This document shows positions 1-5,782 of a stretch of 5,809 nt of DNA, in pieces. Made by a program: the position numbers and the translations under genes. The notes beneath the pieces were generated by a model, which did not search any database, was not told the DNA's origin, and saw nothing but the letters and a program-made list of their open reading frames with translations. Source of the DNA: Actinomycetes bacterium (GTDB lineage Bacteria; Actinomycetota; Acidimicrobiia; Acidimicrobiales; Acidimicrobiaceae); the NCBI GenBank assembly GCA_021823045.1, contig JAKAPB010000152.1, forward strand, positions 1 through 5,809, in the 5' to 3' direction. How positions within the stretch are numbered: the stretch's first letter is position 1; the number at the start of each line of letters is the position of its first letter.

Positions 1-1
1 A

Positions 2-835
2 ATCTTCGTTGCAATCCTCCTTTCTATCGGCATTGCAACCGGACTTGTCCTCGTCATTGCGGCGGCCATCCTATTTGTACAGTACTTCTTCTCGGACAAG
101 ATCGCACTCTTTGGGATGGGAGGACGGCTAGTCACCGAAGCCGAGGCACCCGAGCTATATCAAGTAATCCAGAGGCTCTGCACTTTGGCCGATATGCCGA
201 TGCCAAAGGTGGCTATCGCTAACACTGATATACCAAATGCCTTTGCAACCGGTCGAAATCCGAAAAATGCTGTGGTTTGCGTCACAGCTGGTTTGATGCG
301 TCGACTGGAAAAACCTGAGGTTGAAGCGGTACTGGCCCACGAACTCTCGCACGTCGCTCACCGAGACGTAGCGGTAATGACCATTGCAAGCTTTTTAGGT
401 ATGGTTGCCGGACTTTTGACCCGACTCGCCTTCTATGCGACCTGGTTCACGGGTGGCGATCGAGAAGGCAACAATCAGAACACTGCGATGATCGAAATCG
501 GCATTATGGTGGTCTCAGCTGTAGTGTATGCAATATCCTTCGTGCTGATAAGGGCACTTTCTCGCTATAGAGAGCTCGCTGCTGACAGGTCAGGGGCAAT
601 TTTAATCGGCAGGCCGGCGCTTCTCAAAAGTGCGCTGATCAAAATAACCGGCGAGATGGGAAGGATTCCCACCAAAGATATTCGATCGGCTTCAGCGTTT
701 AATGCCTTTTACTTCACTCCGGCGATCAAGCCAAATCAGATCAGTATCGGGTCGATATTCTCGACCCACCCATCCCTTGAGAAGAGACTCGCTCAGCTGG
801 ATGAATTAGAGCGGCAGCTGGGTACGGCGGAATAA
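2..835 (+). CDS. htpX: HtpX-type membrane zinc metalloprotease (N-terminus cut by window edge)
   Basis: M48-family protease of the cytoplasmic membrane that degrades misfolded membrane proteins with its active site facing the cytoplasm. The reading frame is open from base 2 to a TAA at 833-835, giving 277 visible residues. By comparison with the family, roughly 20-30 N-terminal residues lie off the left edge. The ATG at 116 is internal and not the real start, because the hydrophobic stretch in front of it (visible residues 1-30) belongs to the N-terminal membrane region. The zinc-binding motif HELSH is at nt 338-352 (visible residues 113-117). The third ligand is the Glu of RELAAD at nt 572-574 (residue 191). 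NAFATG, upstream of the zinc site, and FSTHPSLEKR, near the C-terminus, are further family signatures. Two more membrane helices flank a short polar loop around residues 126-165. No residue of the catalytic core is missing. The next gene on this strand is pspAB, 136 nt away, which supports an envelope-stress role. Family assignment is very secure; the actual substrate is unknown. Confidence 0.95.
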   Translation: MFVAILLSIGIATGLVLVIAAAILFVQYFFSDKIALFGMGGRLVTEAEAPELYQVIQRLCTLADMPMPKVAIANTDIPNAFATGRNPKNAVVCVTAGLMRRLEKPEVEAVLAHELSHVAHRDVAVMTIASFLGMVAGLLTRLAFYATWFTGGDREGNNQNTAMIEIGIMVVSAVVYAISFVLIRALSRYRELAADRSGAILIGRPALLKSALIKITGEMGRIPTKDIRSASAFNAFYFTPAIKPNQISIGSIFSTHPSLEKRLAQLDELERQLGTAE

Positions 836-925
836 CCTATCAAAAAGTTCATTAGGCTCGAAGCCCACCTACATAAAACCTACTAATGACCGTCCATAGG
901 TTCGTCGCACACAAATCTGTCCTAC

Positions 926-944
926 CCCAAATACTGCTTTTGGG
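926..944 (+). repeat. Small inverted repeat between htpX and pspAB
   Basis: CCCAAA (926-931) and TTTGGG (939-944) are perfectly complementary around a 7-nt loop. Allowing one bulged C, the pairing extends to ACCC and GGGT (924-945). It lies in the 136-nt gap between htpX and pspAB, 27 nt before the pspAB start codon. No T-run follows, so it does not look like an intrinsic terminator. It could be an mRNA stem within a htpX-pspAB transcript, an operator, or chance. I saw no convincing -35/-10 promoter in the rest of the gap. Confidence 0.3.
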
Positions 945-959
945 TGCGGCACATATCTA

Positions 960-965
960 GAAGGG
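960..965 (+). promoter_or_regulatory. Ribosome binding site of pspAB
   Basis: The purine-rich GAAGGG core ends 6 nt before the ATG at 972, a normal Shine-Dalgarno spacing. It fixes the start of pspAB. Confidence 0.7.
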
Positions 966-971
966 ATAGAA

Positions 972-1559
972 ATGGCTAAGTTTCTAGACGTACTAATGGG
1001 TAAAACAAAGCCGGTAAAGGCTAATCTTGACCAGCTCTTTGCCCTACCGTCGGCCGCTATCACACTATCAGTGTCTGCGAATCTCAAGTCGCTCAACACC
1101 GCAGCGGTTTGCTTCAAGCCCGCCTCCGGATCGGCTTTTGCGAATACATCTGCGGAATTTACCGAAGTACTCAAGGCGACCGCTGCCCCGGATGACTCCG
1201 GCGGAAAACCTGAAATAAGCCAGGTTAATGACTCCTTCGGCTACAGCTGGGTGGTGATTTCGGGGCAGGAACTTGAAAATCTAGTCACCCAAGTTCACTT
1301 GGTCAACAGGACTCTAGAGGACCACGGCTTCTCACCTCAGTTACTCTGTAGCGTCTTCCCATTTCAGGACGCCTTATCCAACCAGAAGGTCTATTGGATA
1401 TACCTTTACAAGCAAGGTACTTTCTATCCGTTCGTTCCGACAGGTTCAAATCGCCGAGACAATGAAAGGGAACTTTCATTGAAGTCGGTAGTGGGGATGG
1501 ACTTGCCGGTTGAGAACGACGTGTCTCGTTGGTTTCCGATCTGGGAAATGCCCATTTGA
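972..1559 (+). CDS. pspAB: PspA-associated protein PspAB
   Basis: A 195-residue soluble protein with no signal peptide or membrane helix. It resembles the PspAB family, small proteins of actinobacteria and some archaea encoded near PspA-type phage-shock proteins and HtpX. The molecular function of the family is not established as far as I know. Recognisable family landmarks are the N-terminal FLDVLMGKTKP with NLDQLFALPSAA (residues 4-29), a central GYSWVV (about 89-94), LLCSVFPF (124-131), the C-terminal IYLYKQGTFYPF (143-154) followed by RRDNE, and a tryptophan-containing end (RWFPIW). The start is set by a good ribosome binding site 6 nt upstream and by the conserved N-terminus beginning at this methionine. 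It follows htpX on the same strand, so a shared role in membrane-stress handling is likely but inferred. Its TGA stop is separated by one base from the stop of the converging aroA gene. The identification was made by recall of family sequences, not by a search. Confidence 0.82.
   Translation: MAKFLDVLMGKTKPVKANLDQLFALPSAAITLSVSANLKSLNTAAVCFKPASGSAFANTSAEFTEVLKATAAPDDSGGKPEISQVNDSFGYSWVVISGQELENLVTQVHLVNRTLEDHGFSPQLLCSVFPFQDALSNQKVYWIYLYKQGTFYPFVPTGSNRRDNERELSLKSVVGMDLPVENDVSRWFPIWEMPI
1461..1480 (+). repeat. Perfect 8-bp inverted repeat inside pspAB, close to the convergent gene end
   Basis: AATGAAAG (1461-1468) and CTTTCATT (1473-1480) are exact reverse complements separated by GGAA. In the plus-strand transcript this is an 8-bp stem capped by a GNRA-type tetraloop. 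It lies within codons for NERELSL of pspAB, about 80 nt before the stop codon and before the junction with aroA. No T-run follows on either strand, so a classical intrinsic terminator is not supported. The repeat itself is certain; its function is not. Confidence 0.5.
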
Positions 1560-1560
1560 G

Positions 1561-2844
1561 CTAGCCCACTAGGTCAAGAAGGACCGCCAAAAATCCGGGA
1601 TATGAGGTGTCCACGCTCGAGGCATCCCTAATCTCCACCTGACCATCGGCAACCAGGGAGCCAATAGCCGCAGACATGGCAATTCGATGATCGAACTTGG
1701 TCTCGATGACCGAAGGTCGAAATGATCCATCATTACCGATTATTACCATCCCATCCTGCAGCTCTTCAACATCAACCCCGAAAGCCCGAAGCATACCCAC
1801 AGAGGTCAAAATTCGATCTGACTCCTTGATCCTGAGTTCTTCAGCTCCGGTGATTCGTGAGGTTCCCTCGGCCCGCGCTGCGGCAATCGCTAGAATCGGC
1901 AATTCGTCGATTACCGAAGGAATTTCATCTCCCCCGATGTCGGTGGCCTTCAGGTTCGATGACGAAGCATAGATATCGGCCACCGAATCAGATTTCATTC
2001 GTAATTCGACTTCGGCACCCATACGTTTGAGGACCTCGAGAAAGCCAGTCCGCGTCTTGTGGACCAGGACGTCCTTTACAAGCACCTCAGACTGCGGGGT
2101 GATCAGAGCACCCACTACAAAGAATGCCGCCTGTGATGGATCTGCTGGGACCCTCCAGGACTTCGCCTTGAGGGACGAGTTAGGATTCACGGTTATCCGG
2201 GTAGAGCCACCAAGATCTACGATTTCGACGTCTACGCCGATCTCTTGGAGCATCTCCTCGGTATGCGGGCGGGTAGAAACTACTTCGATAACAGAAGTCG
2301 GCGAGTCCGCCCTTAACCCGGCAAGGAGAATGGCGGACTTTACTTGAGCCGACGCTGGAAGCCCACTGAACTCGTGACCCTTTAGCTCCGAGCCCAAGAC
2401 CGCAATTGGCGCCATCCTGTTCCCAGAGCGGCCCGTTATTTTAGCCCCCATTGCAGTCAGCGGTTCGATCACCCTGTCCATGGGGCGAGAGTTGACCGAT
2501 TCATCGCCACTCAGGACGAAATGCCCCCCGTACCCTGCAAGCATTCCAGTAGCCAGTCTTAGCAGAGTTCCAGAATTTCCCACATCTAGTATCTTTCGGG
2601 GCTCTTGAATGCCCCTGGACTCTACAACGATTCGACCGTCTTTTTCACTGACCACCGCACCAAGGGCCTCGACAATCCCCAAAGTCGAGTTGACGTCACC
2701 ACCCTTTGAAATACTAAAAATTTCTGAGCGGCCATTTGCCAATAAGGACAAAAGCGCACAGCGGTGCGAAATCGACTTATCGCCGGGCGGCCGAACCTCG
2801 CCTGCCAAGCGCGAAGGTCCCGCCAACTTCCAAGAAAGATTCAA
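1561..2844 (-). CDS. aroA: 3-phosphoshikimate 1-carboxyvinyltransferase (EPSP synthase)
   Basis: Cytoplasmic enzyme of the shikimate pathway that joins phosphoenolpyruvate to shikimate-3-phosphate to give EPSP, the precursor of chorismate. At 427 residues it is full length for the family. Motifs in order: PGDKSISHR (residues 20-28, Lys23 and Arg28), GNSGTLLRL (89-97), SRPMDR (119-124), SAQVKSAILLAGL (165-177), IDELP (312-316, the catalytic Asp region), EELRIKESDR (335-344) and DHRIAM (385-390). The PGDKSISHR form and overall look are closer to the Bacillus enzyme than to that of E. coli. The glycine of GNSGT (residue 92), equivalent to E. coli Gly96, is retained, so there is no sign of the alanine variant linked to glyphosate tolerance. 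The start is a TTG: an in-frame TAG lies only three codons upstream, and no other usual start precedes PGDKSISHR. A ribosome binding site 5 nt before it supports this choice. It lies 60 nt downstream of aroH, and its TAG stop lies 1 nt from the pspAB stop. Confidence 0.96.
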   Translation of the reverse strand: MNLSWKLAGPSRLAGEVRPPGDKSISHRCALLSLLANGRSEIFSISKGGDVNSTLGIVEALGAVVSEKDGRIVVESRGIQEPRKILDVGNSGTLLRLATGMLAGYGGHFVLSGDESVNSRPMDRVIEPLTAMGAKITGRSGNRMAPIAVLGSELKGHEFSGLPASAQVKSAILLAGLRADSPTSVIEVVSTRPHTEEMLQEIGVDVEIVDLGGSTRITVNPNSSLKAKSWRVPADPSQAAFFVVGALITPQSEVLVKDVLVHKTRTGFLEVLKRMGAEVELRMKSDSVADIYASSSNLKATDIGGDEIPSVIDELPILAIAAARAEGTSRITGAEELRIKESDRILTSVGMLRAFGVDVEELQDGMVIIGNDGSFRPSVIETKFDHRIAMSAAIGSLVADGQVEIRDASSVDTSYPGFLAVLLDLVG

Positions 2845-2849
2845 ATCAA

Positions 2850-2856
2850 CCTACCT
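2850..2856 (-). promoter_or_regulatory. Ribosome binding site for the TTG start of aroA
   Basis: AGGTAGG on the minus strand ends 5 nt before the TTG at 2844-2842. The spacing supports TTG initiation. The site overlaps the last codons of a tiny in-frame ATG-TTT-AGG-TAG reading frame (2862 to 2851). Confidence 0.6.
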
Positions 2857-2904
2857 AAACATGGCGCGCCGCACCACAGCCCCAAAATGTAGTTCACCAT
2901 CCTG

Positions 2905-3267
2905 CTATCCAGGAAGATCGTCTCGCAGCCCCCTGGCTCCATACTGATACACATGTCGGAGCGAGGATCTAGCGATATCGGTTTCGAGGTGCATCATCAG
3001 CCTAACACATAGCTTCGTACCACCGACTATATCCAGCTCTCTCGCACAAATGAGTGGAACATCACCTAAGCCGAGTTCTCTCGCCGCAGCCGCTGGAAAC
3101 ATCGAATGGATATCATCGGTGGCCGTAAAAAGTATCGAGACTAGGTGCTCTTTGTCGACCGAATTACGCTCCAACATCTCGCTGATGAGTTCTTTAGTTC
3201 GAGCCGTCACCTGCTCGATTGTGTCACGTTCTACGGTGGTTGCACCGCGTAATGCCCTTAGCGCCAT
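2905..3267 (-). CDS. aroH: Monofunctional chorismate mutase, AroH class
   Basis: Cytoplasmic enzyme that rearranges chorismate to prephenate, the first committed step to phenylalanine and tyrosine. The 120 residues match the Bacillus subtilis AroH fold class (trimeric pseudo-alpha/beta barrel), not the helical AroQ class. All main active-site residues of the B. subtilis enzyme have counterparts: Arg7 (LRGATTVERD), Phe57 and Arg63 (MFPAAAAREL), Cys74 and Glu77 (CARELD), Arg89 (CVRLMM), Tyr107 (HVYQ) and Leu114-Arg115. The numbering shifts by one after a one-residue deletion. B. subtilis Lys60 is Ala here, a position not expected to be essential. The ATG at 3267 is the only usual start codon after the nearest in-frame stop and before Arg7. 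It has no Shine-Dalgarno sequence at normal distance; a TAnnnT box 7 nt upstream suggests a leaderless transcript. The gene lies 61 nt after the pirin gene and 60 nt before aroA. No regulatory domain is fused. Confidence 0.95.
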   Translation of the reverse strand: MALRALRGATTVERDTIEQVTARTKELISEMLERNSVDKEHLVSILFTATDDIHSMFPAAAARELGLGDVPLICARELDIVGGTKLCVRLMMHLETDIARSSLRHVYQYGARGLRDDLPG

Positions 3268-3274
3268 GGGTGAG

Positions 3275-3280
3275 AATCTA
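3275..3280 (-). promoter_or_regulatory. Possible -10 box of a leaderless aroH promoter
   Basis: TAGATT on the minus strand fits the TAnnnT pattern common in actinobacterial promoters. It ends 7 nt before the aroH ATG, so transcription would begin at or next to the A of the start codon. This agrees with the lack of a ribosome binding site near that ATG. No good -35 hexamer is visible 16-18 nt further upstream, so confidence is limited. Confidence 0.35.
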
Positions 3281-3328
3281 GCGGCAGAGTCACCACCTTC
3301 TGGTCTGTTAACCTGAAGTCAATTTCAC

Positions 3329-4324
3329 TCAGTCTTCGAGCGGCGTATCCGCCTCACTACGGTGCGGAATCCTCTCAACCGGAATAGACCCCATTTTACC
3401 CGCCTGGAAGTCCTCAAATGCGGCCTTGATCTCATCCTGAGTATTCATTACAAAGGGTCCATAACGAGCGACAGGCTCATTAATAGGTACTCCGCCCAGT
3501 ATCAACACCTCCCAACCGTAGGGTGAATAGCTCGGTTGGCTCAGATCCGCTTCGATACTTATCGCCTTACCAGAACCAAAAAGCGCCAGCTGCCCCTCCT
3601 TGGTTCTTGCGCGCTCCTTGCCTGATGTCCCGGATCCCAGTAGGGAATAAACCATAGCGCTATGGCCCGCTGGCCAGTCCAATTCGAGTCTCGCCCCTGG
3701 AGAAATAGTGGCGTGGGCATAGATGATAGGGGTTTGGGTCATGCCCGGCCCCTCAAAGCCGCTGATAGAGCCGGCAATAACCCGAATCAGTGACCCCCCG
3801 TCATCGGAAGAGATGAGAGCGAGCTGGTTGGATCGAATATCTTGGTACTTGGGGGCGGCGAACTTTTGAGAAGCTGGCAGGTTTACCCATAGCTGTACGC
3901 CGTGGAAAAGCCCTCCTTTGACCACGAGCCACTCAGGGGGCGCCTCAATATGCAATATTCCCGAACCGGCAGTCATCCACTGCGTATCACCGTTGGTTAT
4001 AGTTCCCCCACCGCCGTGTGAGTCACTATGGTCCATCACTCCATCCATTATGTAAGTAACCGTCTCAAAACCCCGGTGTGGGTGCCACGGAGTACCTTTG
4101 GCTTCGCCGGGGGCATAGTCGACCGCACCCATCTGGTCTAAGAGCAAAAATGGATCGGCAAAGTTCAACCATCGAGTCGGAAATGGCCTTCGAACTGGAA
4201 ACCCTTCACCTTCAAGGGTTGAAACCGAGTCGAAGATTCCCTTGACTTTTTTAAACTCAATCGTATCTGCGGTCGCCCGAGGCAACCTAGGTAGCGTCAA
4301 GGTGTCGGTATAAATAGCTGGCAT
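3329..4324 (-). CDS. Pirin-family bicupin protein
   Basis: Pirins are two-domain cupin proteins that bind a metal in the N-terminal cupin. Some members act as quercetin 2,3-dioxygenases, others bind partner proteins; the physiological role in most bacteria is unknown. With the start chosen here it has 331 residues, within or slightly above the usual family range. The N-terminal domain carries the hallmark region: EGEGFPVRR (residues 38-46), DPFLLLDQMG, then TPWHPHRGFETVTY with the HxH pair at His81 and His83, and HIEAPPE with His125 and Glu127. These are the four expected metal ligands. The downstream segment GGLFHGVQLWVNLP is also typical, and the C-terminal cupin is the more divergent half. 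The frame stays open to a TTG at 4381, but the ATG at 4324 is preferred because the family-like N-terminus (MPAIYTDTLTLPR) begins there and GAGGT lies just upstream. The gene sits alone between rluB and aroH, 74 and 61 nt from them. Its function cannot be deduced from context. Confidence 0.92.
   Translation of the reverse strand: MPAIYTDTLTLPRLPRATADTIEFKKVKGIFDSVSTLEGEGFPVRRPFPTRWLNFADPFLLLDQMGAVDYAPGEAKGTPWHPHRGFETVTYIMDGVMDHSDSHGGGGTITNGDTQWMTAGSGILHIEAPPEWLVVKGGLFHGVQLWVNLPASQKFAAPKYQDIRSNQLALISSDDGGSLIRVIAGSISGFEGPGMTQTPIIYAHATISPGARLELDWPAGHSAMVYSLLGSGTSGKERARTKEGQLALFGSGKAISIEADLSQPSYSPYGWEVLILGGVPINEPVARYGPFVMNTQDEIKAAFEDFQAGKMGSIPVERIPHRSEADTPLED
4200..4220 (-). repeat. Perfect 7-bp inverted repeat near the 5' end of the pirin gene
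   Basis: AACCCTT (4200-4206) and AAGGGTT (4214-4220) are exact reverse complements around a 7-nt loop. It lies within the codons for the STLEGEGFP region, roughly 105-125 nt into the pirin gene. No T-run follows, so it is not an intrinsic terminator. It may be an mRNA stem or simply a coincidence of codon use. Confidence 0.3.
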
Positions 4325-4327
4325 TTT

Positions 4328-4332
4328 ACCTC
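4328..4332 (-). promoter_or_regulatory. Ribosome binding site of the pirin gene
   Basis: GAGGT on the minus strand lies just before the ATG at 4324, with 3-4 nt between them, a slightly short spacing. It favours this ATG over the in-frame ATG at 4345 and the TTG at 4381. Confidence 0.55.
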
Positions 4333-4398
4333 GCTCTTTTAGCATCGACCCGTTGGGAATCAATGACTTCAAAGAGTACAACTTTGTTTAGTTTGCAA

Positions 4399-5178
4399 CT
4401 ATTCCTTTCGCGCTCGACGCTTAGCGCGCGAAACAGCCGCCTCCAGCTTGGTAGAGTCACGAACCGCAATCAATTCCGCCTGGAAGAGACTTCTATATTC
4501 ACCTGGTGCTAGACGATCATCGGTTATTGGTCCAATCCGCGTTCGGACGAGCCGGATCACCCGGTGACCCACCGCGTCCATCATCCGCCGAACCTGCCGA
4601 TTACGCCCCTCGTGAATGGTAATTTTTACCAAAGAGGGGGAAAGTAACCTGACTTTCGCCGGATAAGTTGGACCGTCATCAAGGTCTACCCCTCGCCGTA
4701 ATGCGGCTAATTCGCTCCTTTTGAGTACGCCATCGAGGTGTACGAGATACTCCTTCTCTACGCCCATGGAGGGGTGGGTCAGTGTATGAGCGAACTCACC
4801 ATCGTTGGTCAGTATCAGGAGACCTTCGGTCAAGAGATCAAGACGTCCAACGGAAAAGACTCGGGGTTCTTTTGGAACAAACTCCAATACCGACTTCCGC
4901 CCTTGTGGATCGTTGGAGGTTACCACTACTCCACTCGGTTTATTTAGGAGGTAATAGACCAGGCCCGTTTGTGTAGATACCTGGATCCCGTCGATTGACA
5001 AGGTATCGGTTTCCGGGTCCATCCGATCTCCTAAGACCGCAAGGGAACCGTTTACTTCTACTCGACCGGCCAGAAGCATCTCCTCGCAGCTGCGACGTGA
5101 CCCATATCCAAGGCGCGCCAGCACCTTCTGAACCCTCTCTCTATTTGAGTCGACCGCGGAATGCTCGATATCAACCAT
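4399..5178 (-). CDS. rluB: RsuA/RluB-family 23S rRNA pseudouridine synthase
   Basis: Converts specific uridines of ribosomal RNA to pseudouridine in the cytoplasm. The 259 residues show an N-terminal S4 RNA-binding domain (about residues 14-65, with RVQKVLARLGYGSRRSCEEM and GRVEVNG) followed by the catalytic domain. The signature GRLDLLTEGLLILTNDG holds the catalytic Asp114. LLNKPSGVVVT (77-87), EKEYLV (141-146) and EGRNRQVRRM (190-199) are further family motifs. The C-terminus ends in a basic tail (RAKRRARKE). The location next to scpB is the usual one for RluB in Gram-positive bacteria, which favours rluB over the small-subunit enzyme rsuA; the target base itself is inferred. The ATG start overlaps the end of scpB by 8 nt, and only a weak AAGAAG precedes it, so translation is probably coupled to scpB. 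The stop codon is 74 nt before the pirin gene. Confidence 0.93.
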   Translation of the reverse strand: MVDIEHSAVDSNRERVQKVLARLGYGSRRSCEEMLLAGRVEVNGSLAVLGDRMDPETDTLSIDGIQVSTQTGLVYYLLNKPSGVVVTSNDPQGRKSVLEFVPKEPRVFSVGRLDLLTEGLLILTNDGEFAHTLTHPSMGVEKEYLVHLDGVLKRSELAALRRGVDLDDGPTYPAKVRLLSPSLVKITIHEGRNRQVRRMMDAVGHRVIRLVRTRIGPITDDRLAPGEYRSLFQAELIAVRDSTKLEAAVSRAKRRARKE

Positions 5179-5782
5179 CTTCTTTAAGGCTCGCCTCTAT
5201 TGCTTCGAGAACTTCTGCCGATGGAACAAAATCTGAAAGTGGTGGGAGATCGGCTAGCGAATCGACACCGAGCCTTTCAAGAAATAGTTGCGTTGTTCCG
5301 TAGAGTATCGCCTGGCCAGGACCTCGATCCCTTCCAATAATTCTCAAATACCCACGGGCTTGGAGCATTTTCATCACTCCGTCAGAATTTACGCCACGAA
5401 TTGCTGATACCTGTGCTCTTGAAACCGGCTGCTTATAAGCAACTATCGCTAGCACCTCAAGTGCAGCCCCCGATAGCCGAGGAGCAAGTTGCTCATTCAA
5501 GTACCGCTCTAATATCGGCGCCAATTCACCAGAGGTGCGAAGCTGGTACCCCCCGGCTATTTTTGCAAGCTCAAATCCGCGTCCGGTACTAAGGTAAAAG
5601 CGCGCAATTTTGCCCATCTCTGCGATCACGTCAGTTTCTGACACCGTCAGCACCGATGCAATCGATTTCGAAGATACCGGGTCTGACGATACGAGCAGTA
5701 TCGCTTCTATCGCCTTTTGAATCGCCGTTGCGGACCCTTTGTCAATCTCTAGAACAACTGGCTCCGATTTAGAAGCTGACAT
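5171..5782 (-). CDS. scpB: Segregation and condensation protein B
   Basis: ScpB dimers bind the kleisin ScpA and, with SMC, form the bacterial condensin that compacts and segregates the chromosome. The 203 residues have the expected pair of winged-helix domains: the first at about residues 22-95 (AIEAILLVSSDPVSSKS through GGYQLRTSGELAPILERYL), the second at about 102-172 with the conserved block LEVLAIVAYKQPVSRAQVSAIRG (108-130) and VNSDGVMKML. The C-terminal FLERLGVDSLADLPPL is also typical. The short N-terminal extension before residue 20 is polar and variable in the family. The ATG at 5782 has no clear ribosome binding site, and the frame stays open to the right edge, so a slightly earlier start is possible. 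Coupling to an upstream scpA would explain the weak signal, but only 27 nt remain before the edge and scpA cannot be confirmed. It overlaps rluB by 8 nt. Confidence 0.94.
   Translation of the reverse strand: MSASKSEPVVLEIDKGSATAIQKAIEAILLVSSDPVSSKSIASVLTVSETDVIAEMGKIARFYLSTGRGFELAKIAGGYQLRTSGELAPILERYLNEQLAPRLSGAALEVLAIVAYKQPVSRAQVSAIRGVNSDGVMKMLQARGYLRIIGRDRGPGQAILYGTTQLFLERLGVDSLADLPPLSDFVPSAEVLEAIEASLKEDG

Noticed and set aside
116..835. HtpX starting at the ATG at 116 as a complete short protease
   Set aside because: The frame is open to the left edge and the upstream codons encode the hydrophobic N-terminal membrane region expected of HtpX, so the gene is simply cut by the window.
869..1174. 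Minus-strand open frame opposite the start of pspAB
   Set aside because: It runs antisense through pspAB and its leader, has no recognisable family and no convincing ribosome binding site; best explained as a shadow of pspAB.
1561..1572. CTAG-CCCA-CTAG inverted repeat at the convergent stop codons as a terminator
   Set aside because: Only a 4-bp A/T-containing stem with no T-run; too weak to end transcription.
2027..2347. Plus-strand open frames within aroA (also 1697-1972 and 2609-2947)
   Set aside because: All are antisense to a clearly functional, full-length aroA and their translations are low-complexity Ser/Thr/Arg-rich, typical of shadow frames.
2863..2870. Palindrome GGCGCGCC, occurring again at 5112-5119
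   Set aside because: Two copies of an 8-bp palindrome in under 3 kb is mildly unlikely, but one is inside rluB coding sequence and the other between aroH and aroA, with no shared flanking sequence; treated as chance.
4333..4365. Promoter for pirin (TTGATT, 16 nt, TAAAAG with an extended TGc)
   Set aside because: The implied transcription start would fall after the ribosome binding site, only a few bases before the ATG, so the promoter and that site are hard to reconcile; hexamer matches are only partial.
4325..4381. Longer pirin protein starting at TTG 4381 or ATG 4345
   Set aside because: The extra 7-19 residues do not resemble the pirin N-terminus, and the ribosome binding site is placed for the ATG at 4324.
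4995..5303. Plus-strand open frame across the rluB-scpB overlap
   Set aside because: Antisense to two well-supported genes, with no family resemblance.
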